Made by a program: the position numbers and the translations under genes
Shown: positions 34,085 through 46,133 of the stretch, piece by piece
Layout of the letters: each line of letters begins with the position of its first letter
Position numbering within the stretch: the first letter of the stretch is position 1
The notes under the pieces: model-generated
Seen by the model: the letters and a program-made list of their open reading frames with translations, nothing else
What the model was told of the DNA's origin: nothing
Database searches by the model: none
From: Fusarium oxysporum f. sp. lycopersici 4287
Lineage: Eukaryota > Ascomycota > Sordariomycetes > Hypocreales > Nectriaceae
Direction: 5' to 3'
Assembly (NCBI RefSeq): GCF_000149955.1
Contig: NC_030990.1
Coordinates: 4,019,482 to 4,083,481, forward strand
Length of the DNA stretch: 64,000 nt

Positions 34085-36128
34085 CTAACCCTCACCGCCC
34101 TCGGGGTCCTCCTCATCCTCATCACCGAGCTGCTTATCAACATCCTGCTGGACCTTTTCACCTGTCGTGTCCCTTGCGATCTCGGCAGCCTTCATACCGC
34201 CAGCCGTGAGCCACAGGAAGTGATTTGTCTTGAACTGGTCAATCTGGTTGAAGAACATGTGAAACCTGTCGTGTCTTGTTAGCCCTGTCCGACTTGTGCA
34301 TACGTCAGTACTTACGAGTTGTCCTTCTCCTCCACGCTGAAAATACGAGTGTAGATCTGCTTGTCCTTGAAGGCTTGGATCTTCTCTTCGTACTTGTCAA
34401 AGTCGATCGCTTCCTTTCCGAGTGACTCGGTGGCCTTTCGGTTGTAGTTGTGGAATACGGGTCGCTCAAGCAAGAGTCCGAGACCAGGGGCCTTGGGGAT
34501 GGCCATCTTCTGGTTCTGGTAGCTCTCGTTGATACGTTCCATGGGAGTTCCACAGCGGACGATCAAACTGGCTAGACCAACCATCTTTCGGATCTGGTGC
34601 ATCATGAAACTCTGTCCGTGGACCTTGAGAGACAGCCATTCTGTATCGTTGATGATGATGGGCTTAGGTTGACAACGAATGACTTGATGTGTCGCTTCGC
34701 TGAGGGATCGAAGAATGACTTCTGAACAGTATAGTTGTGAAAGTTCTTTGTGCCGTTGTACTTGNNNNNNNNNNNNNNNNNNNNNNNNNNNNNNNNNNNN
34801 NNNNNNNNNNNNNNNNNNNNNNNNNNNNNNNNNNNNNNNNNNNNNNNNNNNNNNNNNNNNNNNNNNNNNNNNNNNNNNNNNNNNNNNNNNNNNNNNNNNN
34901 NNNNNNNNNNNNNNNNNNNNNNNNNNNNNNNNNNNNNNNNNNNNNNNNNNNNNNNNNNNNNNNNNNNNNNNNNNNNNNNNNNNNNNNNNNNNNNNNNNNN
35001 NNNNNNNNNNNNNNNNNNNNNNNNNNNNNNNNNNNNNNNNNNNNNNNNNNGTTTGTAGTTGGTCAGCAGCCTCGCAGCGGATGTCTCAGCAGCAGGCTTT
35101 TCTATGCTGGCGCGCTCTCTTCGGGTCTCCTTCGCAGCTTCCCTTGCGTGCAGCAACTCTTCATCATCCATAACGTGGACTCGCTCCAACACGGCAGCCT
35201 TGGTCTCAGGGTCTAACCGGGCCAAGATGGGCTTAATCTCCTTCTCTTCCACATCGGACCAGAAATCCTTGACATCCTCCCATCCGAGCAGCCAGCTCAT
35301 CCTCGACACCATGCTCCTTGGCCAACTCAACCAGTTTTTGGCCCAAGAAAGACTCGGGGTGGGGAGGCAGAAGACAGTAGCTAGGCATAAGATACTCATA
35401 CCATCTTGAGTCGCAGGTTTGGTAACAGCTGAAGGCGTTGTTCGTTCGCTGAATACCCCAAATTCGGATCTGTTCTGGGAGCTCGGCGTTGATCTTGTCC
35501 ACAATATCCTCATCCTCAATAATAAGCTTCAGGCTGATGACATTTCCAGCCGCATGCACACCCTTATCCGTTCGAGCGCATCGAACAAGACTCGACTTCT
35601 TGGGGTCGTCGGCATTGGCCTTGGAAATAGCGCTTGCGGCGACAAATGCCTTGAATAGATCGGCCTCAATGGTCTTCTCGTTGCCATTGACTTGCATTCC
35701 CTTGTAACCAGTGCCGGCATATCCAATCATGACAGCAACTTTTCGCTTGGGTCGTCGCTCTTCGGCAGCAATCTCATCCTTGGAGAAGGGGTTGTTGCTT
35801 GACTCGCCATCAGCAGAATCGCCCTTCTTATTCAGTTTGCGACGCTTGAACTCCTTAAATTCATCATTCTTCTTGCGCTTGTCGCCCTTCTCACGACTAG
35901 TATCTGGTTAGCGCCGTTGGCAACTGCACTCATTTCACCAATTGAGGTGAGGACTTACCCCCATTCTCCGCGACCCTTCTCTGATCGTCCTTTGCCTGGC
36001 TTTCTGTGGTCATGGCGCGGGTTGCGACGATTCTCAGAGCCATTGTTGTTAGAGGCTTTGTTGTTGTCGCCCGAGGGACGAGACTCATTGGCGCTGCTCG
36101 CGGCAGGAGCTTCGTTATCTGCCGCCAT
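34085..36128 (-). CDS. tRNA pseudouridine synthase 1 (PUS1), with assembly gap and two frameshifts
   Basis: Exons 35959-36128, 34316-35896 and 34085-34265. The N-terminal ~80 residues are disordered (MAADNEAPAASSANES, then Lys/Arg-rich KRKKNDEFKEFKRRK, a likely nuclear signal). The TruA/PUS1 domain starts KVAVMIGYAGTGYKGMQ and has the catalytic block ARTDKGVHAAGNV (Asp; about 35553-35575). Later blocks are RWYEYLMPSY, KYNGTKNFHNYTVQK, MMHQIRKMVGLAS, and an acidic tail DEDEEDPEGGEG. It modifies uridines in tRNA and some mRNA. The gap 34765-35050 removes about 95 codons. The frame also breaks near 35281-35286 (one extra base; ELAAR to WEDVKDFW) and near 34664-34665 (one base short; FVVNL to KPIIINDTEW). 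The two shifts cancel, giving about 643 codons. A longer start at 36311 exists (see findings). Confidence 0.85.
34765..35050. other. Assembly gap (286 N)
   Basis: A run of 286 undetermined bases inside the second coding exon of PUS1. The flanking PUS1 codons (LLTNYK and KYNGTK) lie in the same frame across the gap, so its stated size is plausible. Confidence 0.99.
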
Positions 36129-37075
36129 GTTTGCATCGGTTGCGACAAATATGAAAGGTCGAGCTGACAGGAGAGAAAAGTTGTAGCTATCGCGCGGAAC
36201 ACTTTTTTTGGTTTGGTTGACGACGAGATTTTCGATGCGGGTGAGTGGGGCTTCCCGTTGCGGTCCCGGCGGGGGAGCTTCATGTGTGGGGGCTACCCTG
36301 GATCTCGACATCGTCGTGTAAGTGCTGTCGAAGTATCAGTGTTTCCATCGTTGCTTTCAAGTTTCTGTTACTGCTCATAGCTTGCTTGGATAGTGATACT
36401 TATAAATGCTCTTGATTATTTTCTTCCTCTTTATTGGGTTAGATATTCATGCTATGCTTATAGATAAAACAGAATTAATCTCTCATAGAATAATAGCTCT
36501 GCTATGCGAATACCATTCTTAAGTTTATCCAAACCTGGGCTTTCATCTCAAGAACAGTAAATCTGCTATGGTAAGTGTCTATAGTAGCACTCTTTTATAA
36601 AAAGTTACATGTCATATTTACCTAACGTAACGCAAGCCACAGAATCGTGGTGTGAACGTAGAAAGGATGTAGCATAGATAGCAGTCTGGTATTTCATACC
36701 ATAGAAACATAACGTTAACTAACAATGATGTTTTTAACAGAGCAAAATGAACCTCTTGACTTTAGAATGTGCTGCTATTACTACCGTCAGGTATCATTAC
36801 TCGATTACTGCCAAGTTCTTCACTACGATGCGACCTGGCTATCATAAATGATCATTACGTGGAACACAGGAGGAAGAAGTGGTAGGCGAGTTATGCAAAT
36901 ACAACACTATTCACCCGAGTGGGCGACTTGCCAAAGGCTTCGAGAGGGATTCAGTGGTGGTAAATGCATTCACTGATTTGATCATTACAACTGTTCAAAT
37001 TTCATTTCATTCCAAACTTCTATCGTACAAATCCATTCGCCATCAAATAAACGCTTTCACGCTTTCATAACTCGT
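36129..37075. other. Intergenic region with an AT-rich island
   Basis: About 36370-36800 is markedly AT-rich, with repeated short words such as CTATG, TATAGATA and CTGCTATG, unlike the neighbouring intergenic DNA. This might be a decayed mobile element mutated by RIP. No terminal repeat or coding remnant was found. Confidence 0.4.
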
Positions 37076-37433
37076 TTAATAGTTGGAGCTTCGACCAGTG
37101 TCAGAAGGGAGACCCTCCTCGTCACCAGGCTCCTGATAGGTACCACTGGGCTGGGCAGCACCTCGGGTACGCTCCTCGATGATGTTGCTTTCGTCGATAG
37201 CATCCTTATCATCGCGCTCTATAATTGTGTCAGAGAAAGTCCCGTACTAAGGTAAATGAGTTGAAAATACCAAGCTGAGCGTCAGTGTCGGCCTGCTCTC
37301 CGTTGACGGGATCCTCAACCCGATCGGAGTCGGACTGAACTGGGATGGGCTGTTCCTTCTCACCAGGGCGAGAAACGTAAGAGTCGTCCTGGAACTCAGC
37401 GGAGGAAGCATCTTGAAGACCGTCGGAAGACAT
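37076..37433 (-). CDS. Small acidic disordered protein, 101 aa, unknown function
   Basis: Exons 37271-37433 and 37076-37218 (306 nt); the 52-nt intron (GTATTT...TAG) joins DAQLE to RDDKDAIDESN. It starts MSSDGLQDASSAEF in a good context. It is very hydrophilic, rich in Asp/Glu/Ser/Pro, with no hydrophobic core: SYVSRPGEKEQPIPVQSD, DKDAIDESNIIEERTRGA, TYQEPGDEEGLPSDTG. Such proteins look widely conserved in ascomycetes and are probably disordered, perhaps stress-related, but I do not know a function. The intron position between two conserved blocks supports a real gene. Confidence 0.7.
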
Positions 37434-38310
37434 GATGAAAGTTGTTGGTGAAGTGTGAAAAGTGGTTGTGGTGTAAGTGGTGAGTTGCAGATGAGAGAGA
37501 ATACTGAATGATGTTGAGTATATTCCTTTCTTCTCACTCGAGAAGGTCACTCATCTTATACATTTAGTTTCTGCTCTTCAACTGAAAAATTCATTCTCAC
37601 CAAAGACGACTATTCCGTCATAGCCCGCAAGCAAAAGCATCTATCCATGACGACATTGACGGATAATCACTTCAATGAATCATCTCCTCAGGACAAATAG
37701 CACGGCTCACTACTAGCCTTGCTGCAAGCACTTCCGAGCCCGATCTTAGTGCCCCTGATCTCTTAATTGAAAACCTCGATCCGAGAGGTTGATCTCCAGA
37801 TCAGTTGTCGTGTGGCTGGGCGATTGTGATGCAAGTGGCAAGCAACTAACCGCGACAAATTCACGATTTACATGATCTTGACGCGTTAAGTGGTTTATTT
37901 GAACTGTAGTGGAGTTCGATCATGAGTGCTGTTAATGAGACAACGGGAGAGTTGCATCAACGATTGATGATGCTGAGGTATTGCTAGCCTATGAATCGAG
38001 GTCAGTACTTTGAGGGATAGATGATCTTTGGTGGAGTTTGAAAGGGAGATTGGCGTAAGAAGCAAATTAAAGACGGAATCTGATGTGGCTATCCGTGAAT
38101 TAGGGACATGATTAGATCATAGATGAAGTCATGTTTGTTGTGACGATGTCAGGGAGCTGAGGCCGACAGTAGCTTGACTTTTCAGGAACAGCGAGCTGAG
38201 GCTGAACTAGCGTCCAAGCTTCAGGGAGAAGTCAAGGGGGTCATAAACACCAAAAACACAGATCACAATAAATGGTAACCAAGTGATGGTTTATGCAAAA
38301 AGAAACTCTT
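37434..38310. other. Intergenic region upstream of the small acidic protein gene
   Basis: About 880 bases with no credible coding frame. The poly-T terminator of the tRNA lies at its right end. Confidence 0.45.
38297..38301 (-). terminator. RNA polymerase III terminator of tRNA-Leu
   Basis: On the minus strand, TTTTT occurs about 10 bases after the tRNA 3' end, the usual Pol III stop signal. Confidence 0.7.
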
Positions 38311-38410
38311 TGATGAGACTGGGACTCGAACCCAGGAGGATTGCTCCACCAGGAAATTGGTGTTAAGGTTAACCTTAACCTGGCGCCATAACCAACTCGG
38401 CCATCTCACC
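38311..38410 (-). tRNA. tRNA-Leu (anticodon AAG) with an 18-nt intron
   Basis: Folded by hand on the minus strand. The acceptor is GGTGAGA paired with TCTCATC, discriminator A. The D arm is GCC...GGC with loop GAGTTGGTTAT. The anticodon stem is CCAGG/CCTGG with loop TTAAGG...T, so the anticodon is AAG, reading CUU. The intron after position 37 spans 38355-38372. The long variable arm TGGAGCAATCCTC is typical of class II tRNA-Leu, and the T arm is CTGGG-TTCGAGT-CCCAG. Mature length is 82 nt before CCA addition. A UAA reading would need a purine at position 32 and is less likely. Confidence 0.93.
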
Positions 38411-41400
38411 GAGGCTGTTGATGGGGTTTTTTGTGCTAATACCATATTATACTCTCATTGTGCATGCATATCTTAACTTCATTCTGCTGGTAATTAGAAG
38501 GGTCGTGATCGCGTCAAAATGCATGTCAGATCTGTCATCGTCGATACTTGATGGAAAGGTTGCAGTGAGGCATGGATTATCTGACTGTATCACATTCCAA
38601 TCCGAAGCCCTTATGCCGAGTCCTCCGCTAATGGTGGTGATGTGCATCATCATCATCAATTCATGCACAATTCACATATTCACCGCTGAAGCATCTACAG
38701 TCTACATTGCGCAAGAGTCGGGGCAAACCCGACCTCAAGATTGCGCCCAGCTCAGTCTACGATGCAAAAGATCCTGATCTTGATTCCTCATCCATCTGCT
38801 ATTATGGTGAGAATCAGATATCATCTCCCTTGCAAAACCTTCTAGCTGCATATTTGTGCCCGTTGGGCCCAGTCAGAAACACCAACGAGACAGGATGTTT
38901 TGCTTTGTTTCCCAATTTCGCCACACCGCCGTAGAATGTCGCGATACTCTCTGAAACAAGATTGCAGTGCGCCCAGAAGGACAAGGCAGGTAAGCAGGAA
39001 GCCTGTGGCTGAGGGCATCTATGGAAGCTGGCAGGGCCGATAAGGCTTCTATAGATGGCCTTGGACATGGGCACGCCCTCCGATCTGTGCGAAACACATG
39101 CATTCGAGTGGAAGAAAAAGTTCCGAGCCTGGTCAGTGGTGAGCCAGGATATGACGATCCTCCATCATGACACGTCAATGATTGACTATGCAGAGTCCTG
39201 GATTGTAAGAACTAAGAAGAATGAGAGAGATGATGAACCAAGACCAAAACAGAAGCTTGGCCATGTGGAGGGGGCAACGTGAGTTCAAAAGGGTTCCCCT
39301 AGTAGCGAGAATCATGGCATCGCCAAATTCCATTTGCCAACCATGGGATTATGGTTCAGCGCCATGGTCATGCCTCTGATGATGTGCTCAGGGAGCAAAG
39401 TGAGCAACAAGGTCTCGACTTGGCTATATGATCAAACATTAATCATGAGTCAATGCCAGCAAGAAAACAAAGTAAATAAATCGCAAGATACGGAGGTCTC
39501 GGATCAAAGGAATTCTCCCTTTTCTTGCGTGATTGTTGATTAAGTGATGGTTTATCAGGGTTGAGTGGTTGATAAGCCGCCAGGGTGAAAATGAGTCGAC
39601 TCGGATCTCGGGATGGCGAAAGATTCGTGATGACAAAGACAGTGACATGGGACCGAGACGAGGTTAATCGACATGGGAAAATCACATCATCTCAGGCGAT
39701 AGATTCCAGAACAACAAACGACCTTGTTTATGGTGGAACTCGTCGAGGCGCATAGTATCTGGATTGGAGATGACTCTGAGGTATGAGTTTATCGCACATC
39801 GTGGCTGTCTGTGGCGTATATGCAAGATGGACAGCGGCCTATTAAAGAACGGGAAGTTAAAGAATGATCAGCTGCAGGCTTCAAGTCAAAGAGGGGCAGC
39901 GAAGTCAAAAGGAAGGCCAGACTGCCAGCCTAAGAGAAAAGAAGACGTAAAAAAGAGGAGACTTGGGAAGAGAATTCTGACGATGGGGTCTTGTTATGTA
40001 ACAAAGAAGAGGATACGGCGGCACTTGAGGATCCATATTCTTTTCATCTGCCGACAACACCGAAAGTACTACGATGTAAGTCAACGTGAAGTGGATTACC
40101 GTATTCAACCAAGAGACCACCAGTAGCCAGTCTAGCCAGTGCCGTCTTTATTGCAGAAGGAGTTTTCTCTGCGCCATGGAGAGGGTCTCAAAGGGTCCAA
40201 GTCTAATTCAGTCATGACCCGTCTATGCCCCGTTCTGGTGCATGACTTGGTAGAAGCCAAGTTGCGATAGCGTCAGATACCTTAATGATGCTGTGAGAGG
40301 TCGTGCCTTGTTCCTGAGATGAGATTGATATTGAAATGCTCGAATTCCACATCAATTCTCATTGCGATGCTCCAGTGGCGAATGTCATCAACTTTGTATC
40401 TCTCAGCAGAGCCGCCATCTTGACTTACACCGACCGAGTGCCGTGTCTCAGATCCACTTTTGTTAGATCGGCCGCTGATAACGCCATTTCGGTCCCAAAT
40501 TTGAAAGAGGTCCTGCGAGATGATTGAACAGAATCAACAAGGCCAGACGCCTCCAGGGCTCAAATCAGTGCGGACAACCTGACAGGGGGGGTACATGGCA
40601 ATGTTATCTGGAATGGAAGGATGTGGTCGCACAAATGGATGAGAAGAGGAAGCTGAAAGATAACAGACTGATAGAGAGTGTCGTAGTGATAGGGATAGGG
40701 AATAACACTGATGTGAATTTGTTAGTCGCTATCTAGAACTTCAATTGGCCGACAGTCAAAGTCGAGGTCGTAGTGAAAGACCCTCTTTCCCTGTCATTCC
40801 CCCGCCATTTGGCCAGACAGTTGGGTTGGGTGTTGGTAAAAAACGGGAATTTCTGGCACAAGTCGGCTCAGCTTAGACGGAAAGGAGGGGGCCCTCCCCG
40901 ACGACCCGAACCATCTTTCTCTCAAGGTTGGCCAAACGTCACACTCGATTGGGTCCCATCCAATACTTTACCTTTTCACACCACAAGAGTCTGAGGTGGG
41001 CGTCGACACTCGTAACCTTTCGCAATCAGCCAACTCGAATCCTCTAGACAGCCTTCGGAGACAAAAGAACAAATCACAACCTGTCTCACCTCCTTCCACA
41101 ACCCAATTAGCGTCCTTTGGAGCCAAGAACAATCGGCATAGTCTTGTCGTACCGCCTCTTGACCGGGGTTCTAAGCTCGTGCTGCCGCTGGTACATAGCA
41201 CGCCATCCACCAGTCACTTTGCCTCAGATCCCTTCCCAGAAGCTGTCTGCCACTCTTCCCCGGACCAGCCCTGCGGGTTACGATATCTCACCTTCTCATC
41301 GCGCGACTCCAATCTCCCACCCCCAGGCCCTTGCTTGTGTTTTACACTTTGGTACAGTACAGTACAGTCAGTACATACATACTTCTGTGCCTCTGAGTCT

Positions 41401-41411
41401 GCGCCTGCGCC
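38411..41411. other. Long intergenic region upstream of the SCON-2/Met30 gene
   Basis: 3.0 kb without a recognised gene; open frames are short, domain-free and scattered on both strands. The last 400 bases are C/T-rich, like a long leader, and hold GTACA repeats at about 41351-41380. A long 5' regulatory region is plausible for the sulfur regulator that follows. Confidence 0.45.
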
Positions 41412-43769
41412 ATGGAAAGCCCCTCGCTCGTCAACGGCCATCGGCCCTCCTCCGACACTTCTGTCGCAGCCCCCGGTGCTTCAGCTTTTCTTCATTCTTC
41501 TATACCTACTTCGTCTTCTACTTCTCAACCTGCTTCGGTTACAATAACAAATCATACACATCGCCATGCTTCTGCGCCGTCCACAGAACTTGACTCATCC
41601 TCACCCCTTCCTCCTACAAACGGCCACTCTTTGAAAGTCTCCGACATCGACTCCGAACACCTCGACGACAACTCTTCCCAACAACCCTCTAAAAACAATT
41701 GCGATAGACACCGATCCGATCAAGAAATCAACCCACGTCTCGTCAAGATGCCTTCCGAATTGGTCGGCAAGACCGTCAGCCCGTTCCTTAAGGAACATAT
41801 TCCTGGCCTCTATGCACCCTTTGGCAAGGCAAAGACAGCCATGCCTCTATCTCCCAGTCCCAACAATACCACTGCGATTCGAAAGAAAGATCCCAACAGC
41901 AAGTTTTGCTATCGTCACCGACCTGACTCAAAATGTCGACGCGCCGCTGACGAGACCAAAATGGGGTTCATCCAAACTGTAAGTCCAGTCACCCCCTAAC
42001 CTCAACCACCTCAACCACTTCTGCTTGTCGTGGCTCTTAGTTGAATGCCCTGATAGGTTATGCTAACATTCACGAAGGAACTCAACAGCCTTTCATCCGC
42101 AGACCAAGAAGCCATTACTCACGTATGGTCTCTCTTTTCTGCTGCCCCATCAAAACATCGTGAGTTGATGCTACAGGGCATCATTACACAATGCTGCTTC
42201 CCCCAACTCTCTACTGTATCACGCGAGGTACAAGAACAACTCAAGATCGACTTCCTTGCCGCTCTTCCTACCGAACTCTCCTACAAGATCCTATCGTATC
42301 TCGACACAGTCTCTCTCTGCAAGGCCGCTCAAGTCAGCCGTAGATGGAGAAACCTCGCCGACGACGACGTGGTGTGGCATCGCATGTGCGAACAACACAT
42401 TGATCGCAAATGTACCAAGTGCGGTTGGGGTCTGCCTCTTCTCGAGAAGAAAAAATTGATGGCGTGGAGCCGCCATCAACAAGTTCACCGACAACCGAAT
42501 GCCGCCGACGTGGTAGAGATCGACGATGAGGCTGAGACACAATCGAGCGATTCACGAAAACGACAAGCCGACGACGAACACCAACATGATGATCGAGTTG
42601 CTAAACGCTCTCGTGTGAGCAACGGAGAAAAGTCAAGACAACAGCTTGAGCAAGAACGGAAGTTTCGACCATGGAAAGACGTTTATCGCGACCGTTTCAA
42701 GGTGGGGTACAACTGGAAGACTGGTCGTTGCTCCATAAAGACCTTCAAAGGTCACGAGAATGGCGTTACTTGTCTCCAGTTTGACGACAACATCCTTGCA
42801 ACAGGTTCCTATGATACGACCATCAAGATTTGGAACATCGAGACTGGAGAAGTTATGCGCACGCTCCGAGGACACACTTCGGCAGTTCGCACTCTTCAGT
42901 TTGACGACTCCAAGTTGATTAGTGGCAGCTTTGACAAGACCATCAAGATTTGGAACTGGCAAACAGGAGAGTGTTTGAACACACTCCAATGTCATACCGA
43001 GGGTGTATTGTCAGTCCACTACGACGGGTGTACTCTGGCATCTGGCTCCATCGATAAGACCGTCAAGGTGTTCAGCTTTGATACCAAACAAACATTCTGT
43101 CTTCGAGGTCATACTGACTGGGTCAACCACGTGCGAATTGACTCGCCCTCCCGTGTCGTCTTTTCAGCATCGGATGATCTTTCGGTCAAGCTTTGGGACA
43201 TCGATTCAAAGCAGTGTATCAAGACATTCCTTGGCCATGTTGGTCAGGTCCAGCAAGTTCTCCTGATGCCCGCTGACTTTGAGCCTGATGAGGCGCCTCA
43301 GCTGGATACCACAGATACTGCATCTGTGTCCAGTGGCCGAAGTAACAGCCCCCCTGCAGCGACTGCCGAGCAGCCTGTCGATGCTCGGGCGGCTTATGGC
43401 TCGGGTTTCACATCCGACCCCGACCGTCCGCTACCCCCGCGCTACATGCTCACTGGTGGATTGGACAACACGGTCCGCTTGTGGGACACTACCACTGGCA
43501 AGTGCATCCGCAGCATGTTTGGTCACGTTGAGGGCATCTGGGGCCTTGTTGGTGACACTCTTCGTGTGGTCACAGGGGCTAATGACTCCATGACCAAGAT
43601 CTGGGAACCTCGCTCTGGAAAGTGTGAGCGGAGCTTTACTGGCCATGCCGGCCCAGTCACCTGTGTTGGTTTGAGTGACAGCCGCATGGCAAGTGGCAGT
43701 GAAGATGGCGAGGTGCGGTTGTACAGCTTTGAGGGAGAACGTGTCGAAGAGCGTGGCACTCCTTCATAA
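41412..43769 (+). CDS. SCON-2/SconB/Met30-type F-box WD40 sulfur regulator, 759 aa
   Basis: Exons 41412-41978 and 42057-43769; the 78-nt intron joins GFIQT to VMLTFTKEL. The acceptor is chosen to keep the conserved [32 protein letters not shown] segment. Order: a disordered Ser/Pro/Thr-rich N-terminus (1-115); a conserved block ([17 protein letters not shown]); the F-box (about 255-300, [39 protein letters not shown]); [15 protein letters not shown]; a basic acid-mixed linker; and seven or eight WD40 repeats starting [16 protein letters not shown] and ending [15 protein letters not shown]. It is the substrate receptor of an SCF ubiquitin ligase that turns off sulfur-assimilation genes by acting on the CYS3/MetR bZIP factor when sulfur is ample. 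A long insert separates WD repeats 5 and 6 (about residues 590-640). Confidence 0.93.
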
Positions 43770-45374
43770 GCACCATCTACAGGGGCACTTCATCTGTAGA
43801 TGATGTTCCTTTGTGAAACATTTATGACATTCCAAGATACCAAACAGCGTTTTACGCGAAAAGCCACATGTGGCACAACTCGTTTTCTATCTTCTTTTTC
43901 TGGCCAAGTCTGGTCTTCAACATATCAAAGGGTAGCGGGAGTATTTACAACGCGACGGGCAGTCGCTTTTACGGAATTTGGGTGCATTTATAGGGTTTTG
44001 GGGAATGGATAAGTCCTCAGGTTATCTGTACTGAGTCAACGGTCAAAAGTCCCTGGGAGTTCTAGGTTTGGGATTGGTATAACACGGCGCTTCCATGGCG
44101 AATTCTTTCACAAGAGTATGATGAAGGCATCAACAATGCGTTTGGCAGGGGATGAGTTATATAGGCTAGTGATGAGCTTAACCTCCAGACTAGAATGATG
44201 TGGAAAATTGTTTATTAAGATGTGTCTTGTAAAGTGGTATAAGTGAAATTGGTCTCTTAGCATCGAAGTAGTTTGCTGGAGCTCCAATGACCCATGCTGC
44301 CTCATCAACCGACCCCTGGTTTCTGATTCACGTTTATAAAATCACAAAAGATTTAAATACATATTTACAATTAATATGACTGAGTGCAGCCACAGGCAAT
44401 TCTCATAATTTTACAATCTGTAGATGCATTTGTCAGATGGGCATATGCGTATAAAGATGACCCCAGGAGGCATGCTCTCCATGGCCAAACGGACTTGCGG
44501 TTTTGTTTTATATAATTAAGGCTATGACGTAAAGGCCGGTAATGGGGGGGCTGTTCTGTTCCAGGACCTATGACGGACGGATATGAAGACCTCGCAAGTT
44601 GGATACAGGCCTTCCATGATTATATATGGCCTAGGATGAATTTGAACAACAACCTTGACCGACTCACGGATCTGAATGTGACTACTTATAAGATATTCCG
44701 CTGATGACTGTAGATGGGAAGGAGTCATTGCCACTGAGGAAGTGCAAGAACATTCTTTGATAGCTGTTTGATGGACGATACCATTGCAATGATGAGACCA
44801 ACTTCTTTTATTACGTATCATATATCATTGACGGACTACGATAAAGAGCTGCATACTCATAAAGAACAGGTGTGGTCAACCTGATTACACATTGCAAAAT
44901 AGGAATGTCATATAAACGATAGTAGAGCCATTCATCACAAACCTATTCAATGTTGAGCACTATACCATTGAAAGCATTGGCAAGATATCTCAAGTTCATA
45001 CCAAAGATGCTGTATAACTCCAGCTACTAAAGCCCGTTTGCATATATGCTAGTGCCCATCTTGAAGAAGAATGTTCATTTGTGTGTCCACCCTTCTGCAT
45101 ACCCACCTCTGCTATTGTATCTCTTTGACTCTTCCCGCCGGTGTCAGTAAAGTGAAGTATTGTTGCCTTTTGCAAACGACTTCCCTCCCTTTGAACAACG
45201 ATAAAACATCGCACAAACTGTGATGAGTCTCGGATCTGAAAAACTATAATTCGAATATTGGAACTATTCTTGGAGTTCTCCTTCCTGCTCATGATTTGCT
45301 ACTATTTGGACGAAGCGGTAAGTCCTCCTCGTCGAAATACCCTCCTGCTGAGATTAACGATTCTACCAGTCATC
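43770..45374. other. Intergenic region with the leader of the acidic protein gene
   Basis: 1.6 kb, AT-leaning, no gene called. A likely 5' UTR intron lies at 45318-45369 (GTAAGT...CAG, branch TTAAC), just before the ATG at 45375. Confidence 0.5.
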
Positions 45375-46133
45375 ATGTGCAAAGCAGTTCGATACGTCTA
45401 CCCCGAGTGCGGTCATCCCGTTGATCCTGACCCGAAAGCCTGGGTCCTCGAGAAATGTATTCCTGCAGTATCCTTCAACAGAGATTGCTGGCTCCCTCGC
45501 GACCTGCCCGAGAACTTCATCGAGGAGAAGCCCTGGCCTAACGATAACCTCGCTGAGCCTTGCCACATGCCTCACCAGCCAGCCTACTCTGACGCTACCT
45601 TTGAGGTCATGAATGCAGAGATGCTGGACAGCCATGACTCCCCTTCTTCAACTACCCTCAGCGTCCACAGCAAAGACTACACCCGAATCTCCAGCCTCAC
45701 GATTGACGAAATCGACTCCATTCAAGGAGAGGAGTTCGACTTCTTCGCTCCTGTGGAAGTCATCTTTGACTTTGATGAGCCCGTTATCCTCGCAGACAAG
45801 TCTGTCCTTCGCGACCTCGAACCTCTCTACCTGGACCCAGCCGACAATTATCACATGGACGAGATCAAGCTCCTCGAAGACGATGAGGTCGAGGACGCTG
45901 AAATCACCGCCTATGAAGCATCTCGTGTCTATACCGAGGAAGAAATCGCCTTCTTTACCAAAATGATCGAAGAGACAAACGAAGAGCTCGCCATCGCTTC
46001 AGCGGAGGATAACATTGACTGGGCTAGAGTTGCTGCTATAGACACATCTGCCCCGCTTGACTACGACTCCTATTTTGAGGAGAGTGAGGATGAAGACATT
46101 GACGCGAAGAATTGGCCTTGGTTCAAGTCCTGA
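45375..46133 (+). CDS. Acidic protein of unknown function, 252 aa
   Basis: I chose the ATG at 45375 because MCKAVRYVYPECGHPVDPDPKAWVLEKC starts a Cys/His-containing motif common to many small fungal proteins (CKAVRYVYPECGH). A well-formed leader intron ends 6 bases earlier. The N-terminal ~60 residues contain C2, C12, H14, C28, C38 and C62, possibly metal-binding; the remainder is strongly acidic (FDFDEPVILAD, LLEDDEVEDAEITAYE, EESEDEDIDAKNWPWFKS) and ends in a tryptophan-rich tail. There is no signal peptide or TM segment. The function is unknown; lineage-specific distribution is likely. Confidence 0.65.
   Translation: MCKAVRYVYPECGHPVDPDPKAWVLEKCIPAVSFNRDCWLPRDLPENFIEEKPWPNDNLAEPCHMPHQPAYSDATFEVMNAEMLDSHDSPSSTTLSVHSKDYTRISSLTIDEIDSIQGEEFDFFAPVEVIFDFDEPVILADKSVLRDLEPLYLDPADNYHMDEIKLLEDDEVEDAEITAYEASRVYTEEEIAFFTKMIEETNEELAIASAEDNIDWARVAAIDTSAPLDYDSYFEESEDEDIDAKNWPWFKS

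Noticed and set aside
38341..38400. tRNA-Leu with anticodon UAA
   Set aside because: It would require a purine at position 32 and a weaker anticodon stem; AAG fits the five-pair stem and the intron position after base 37.
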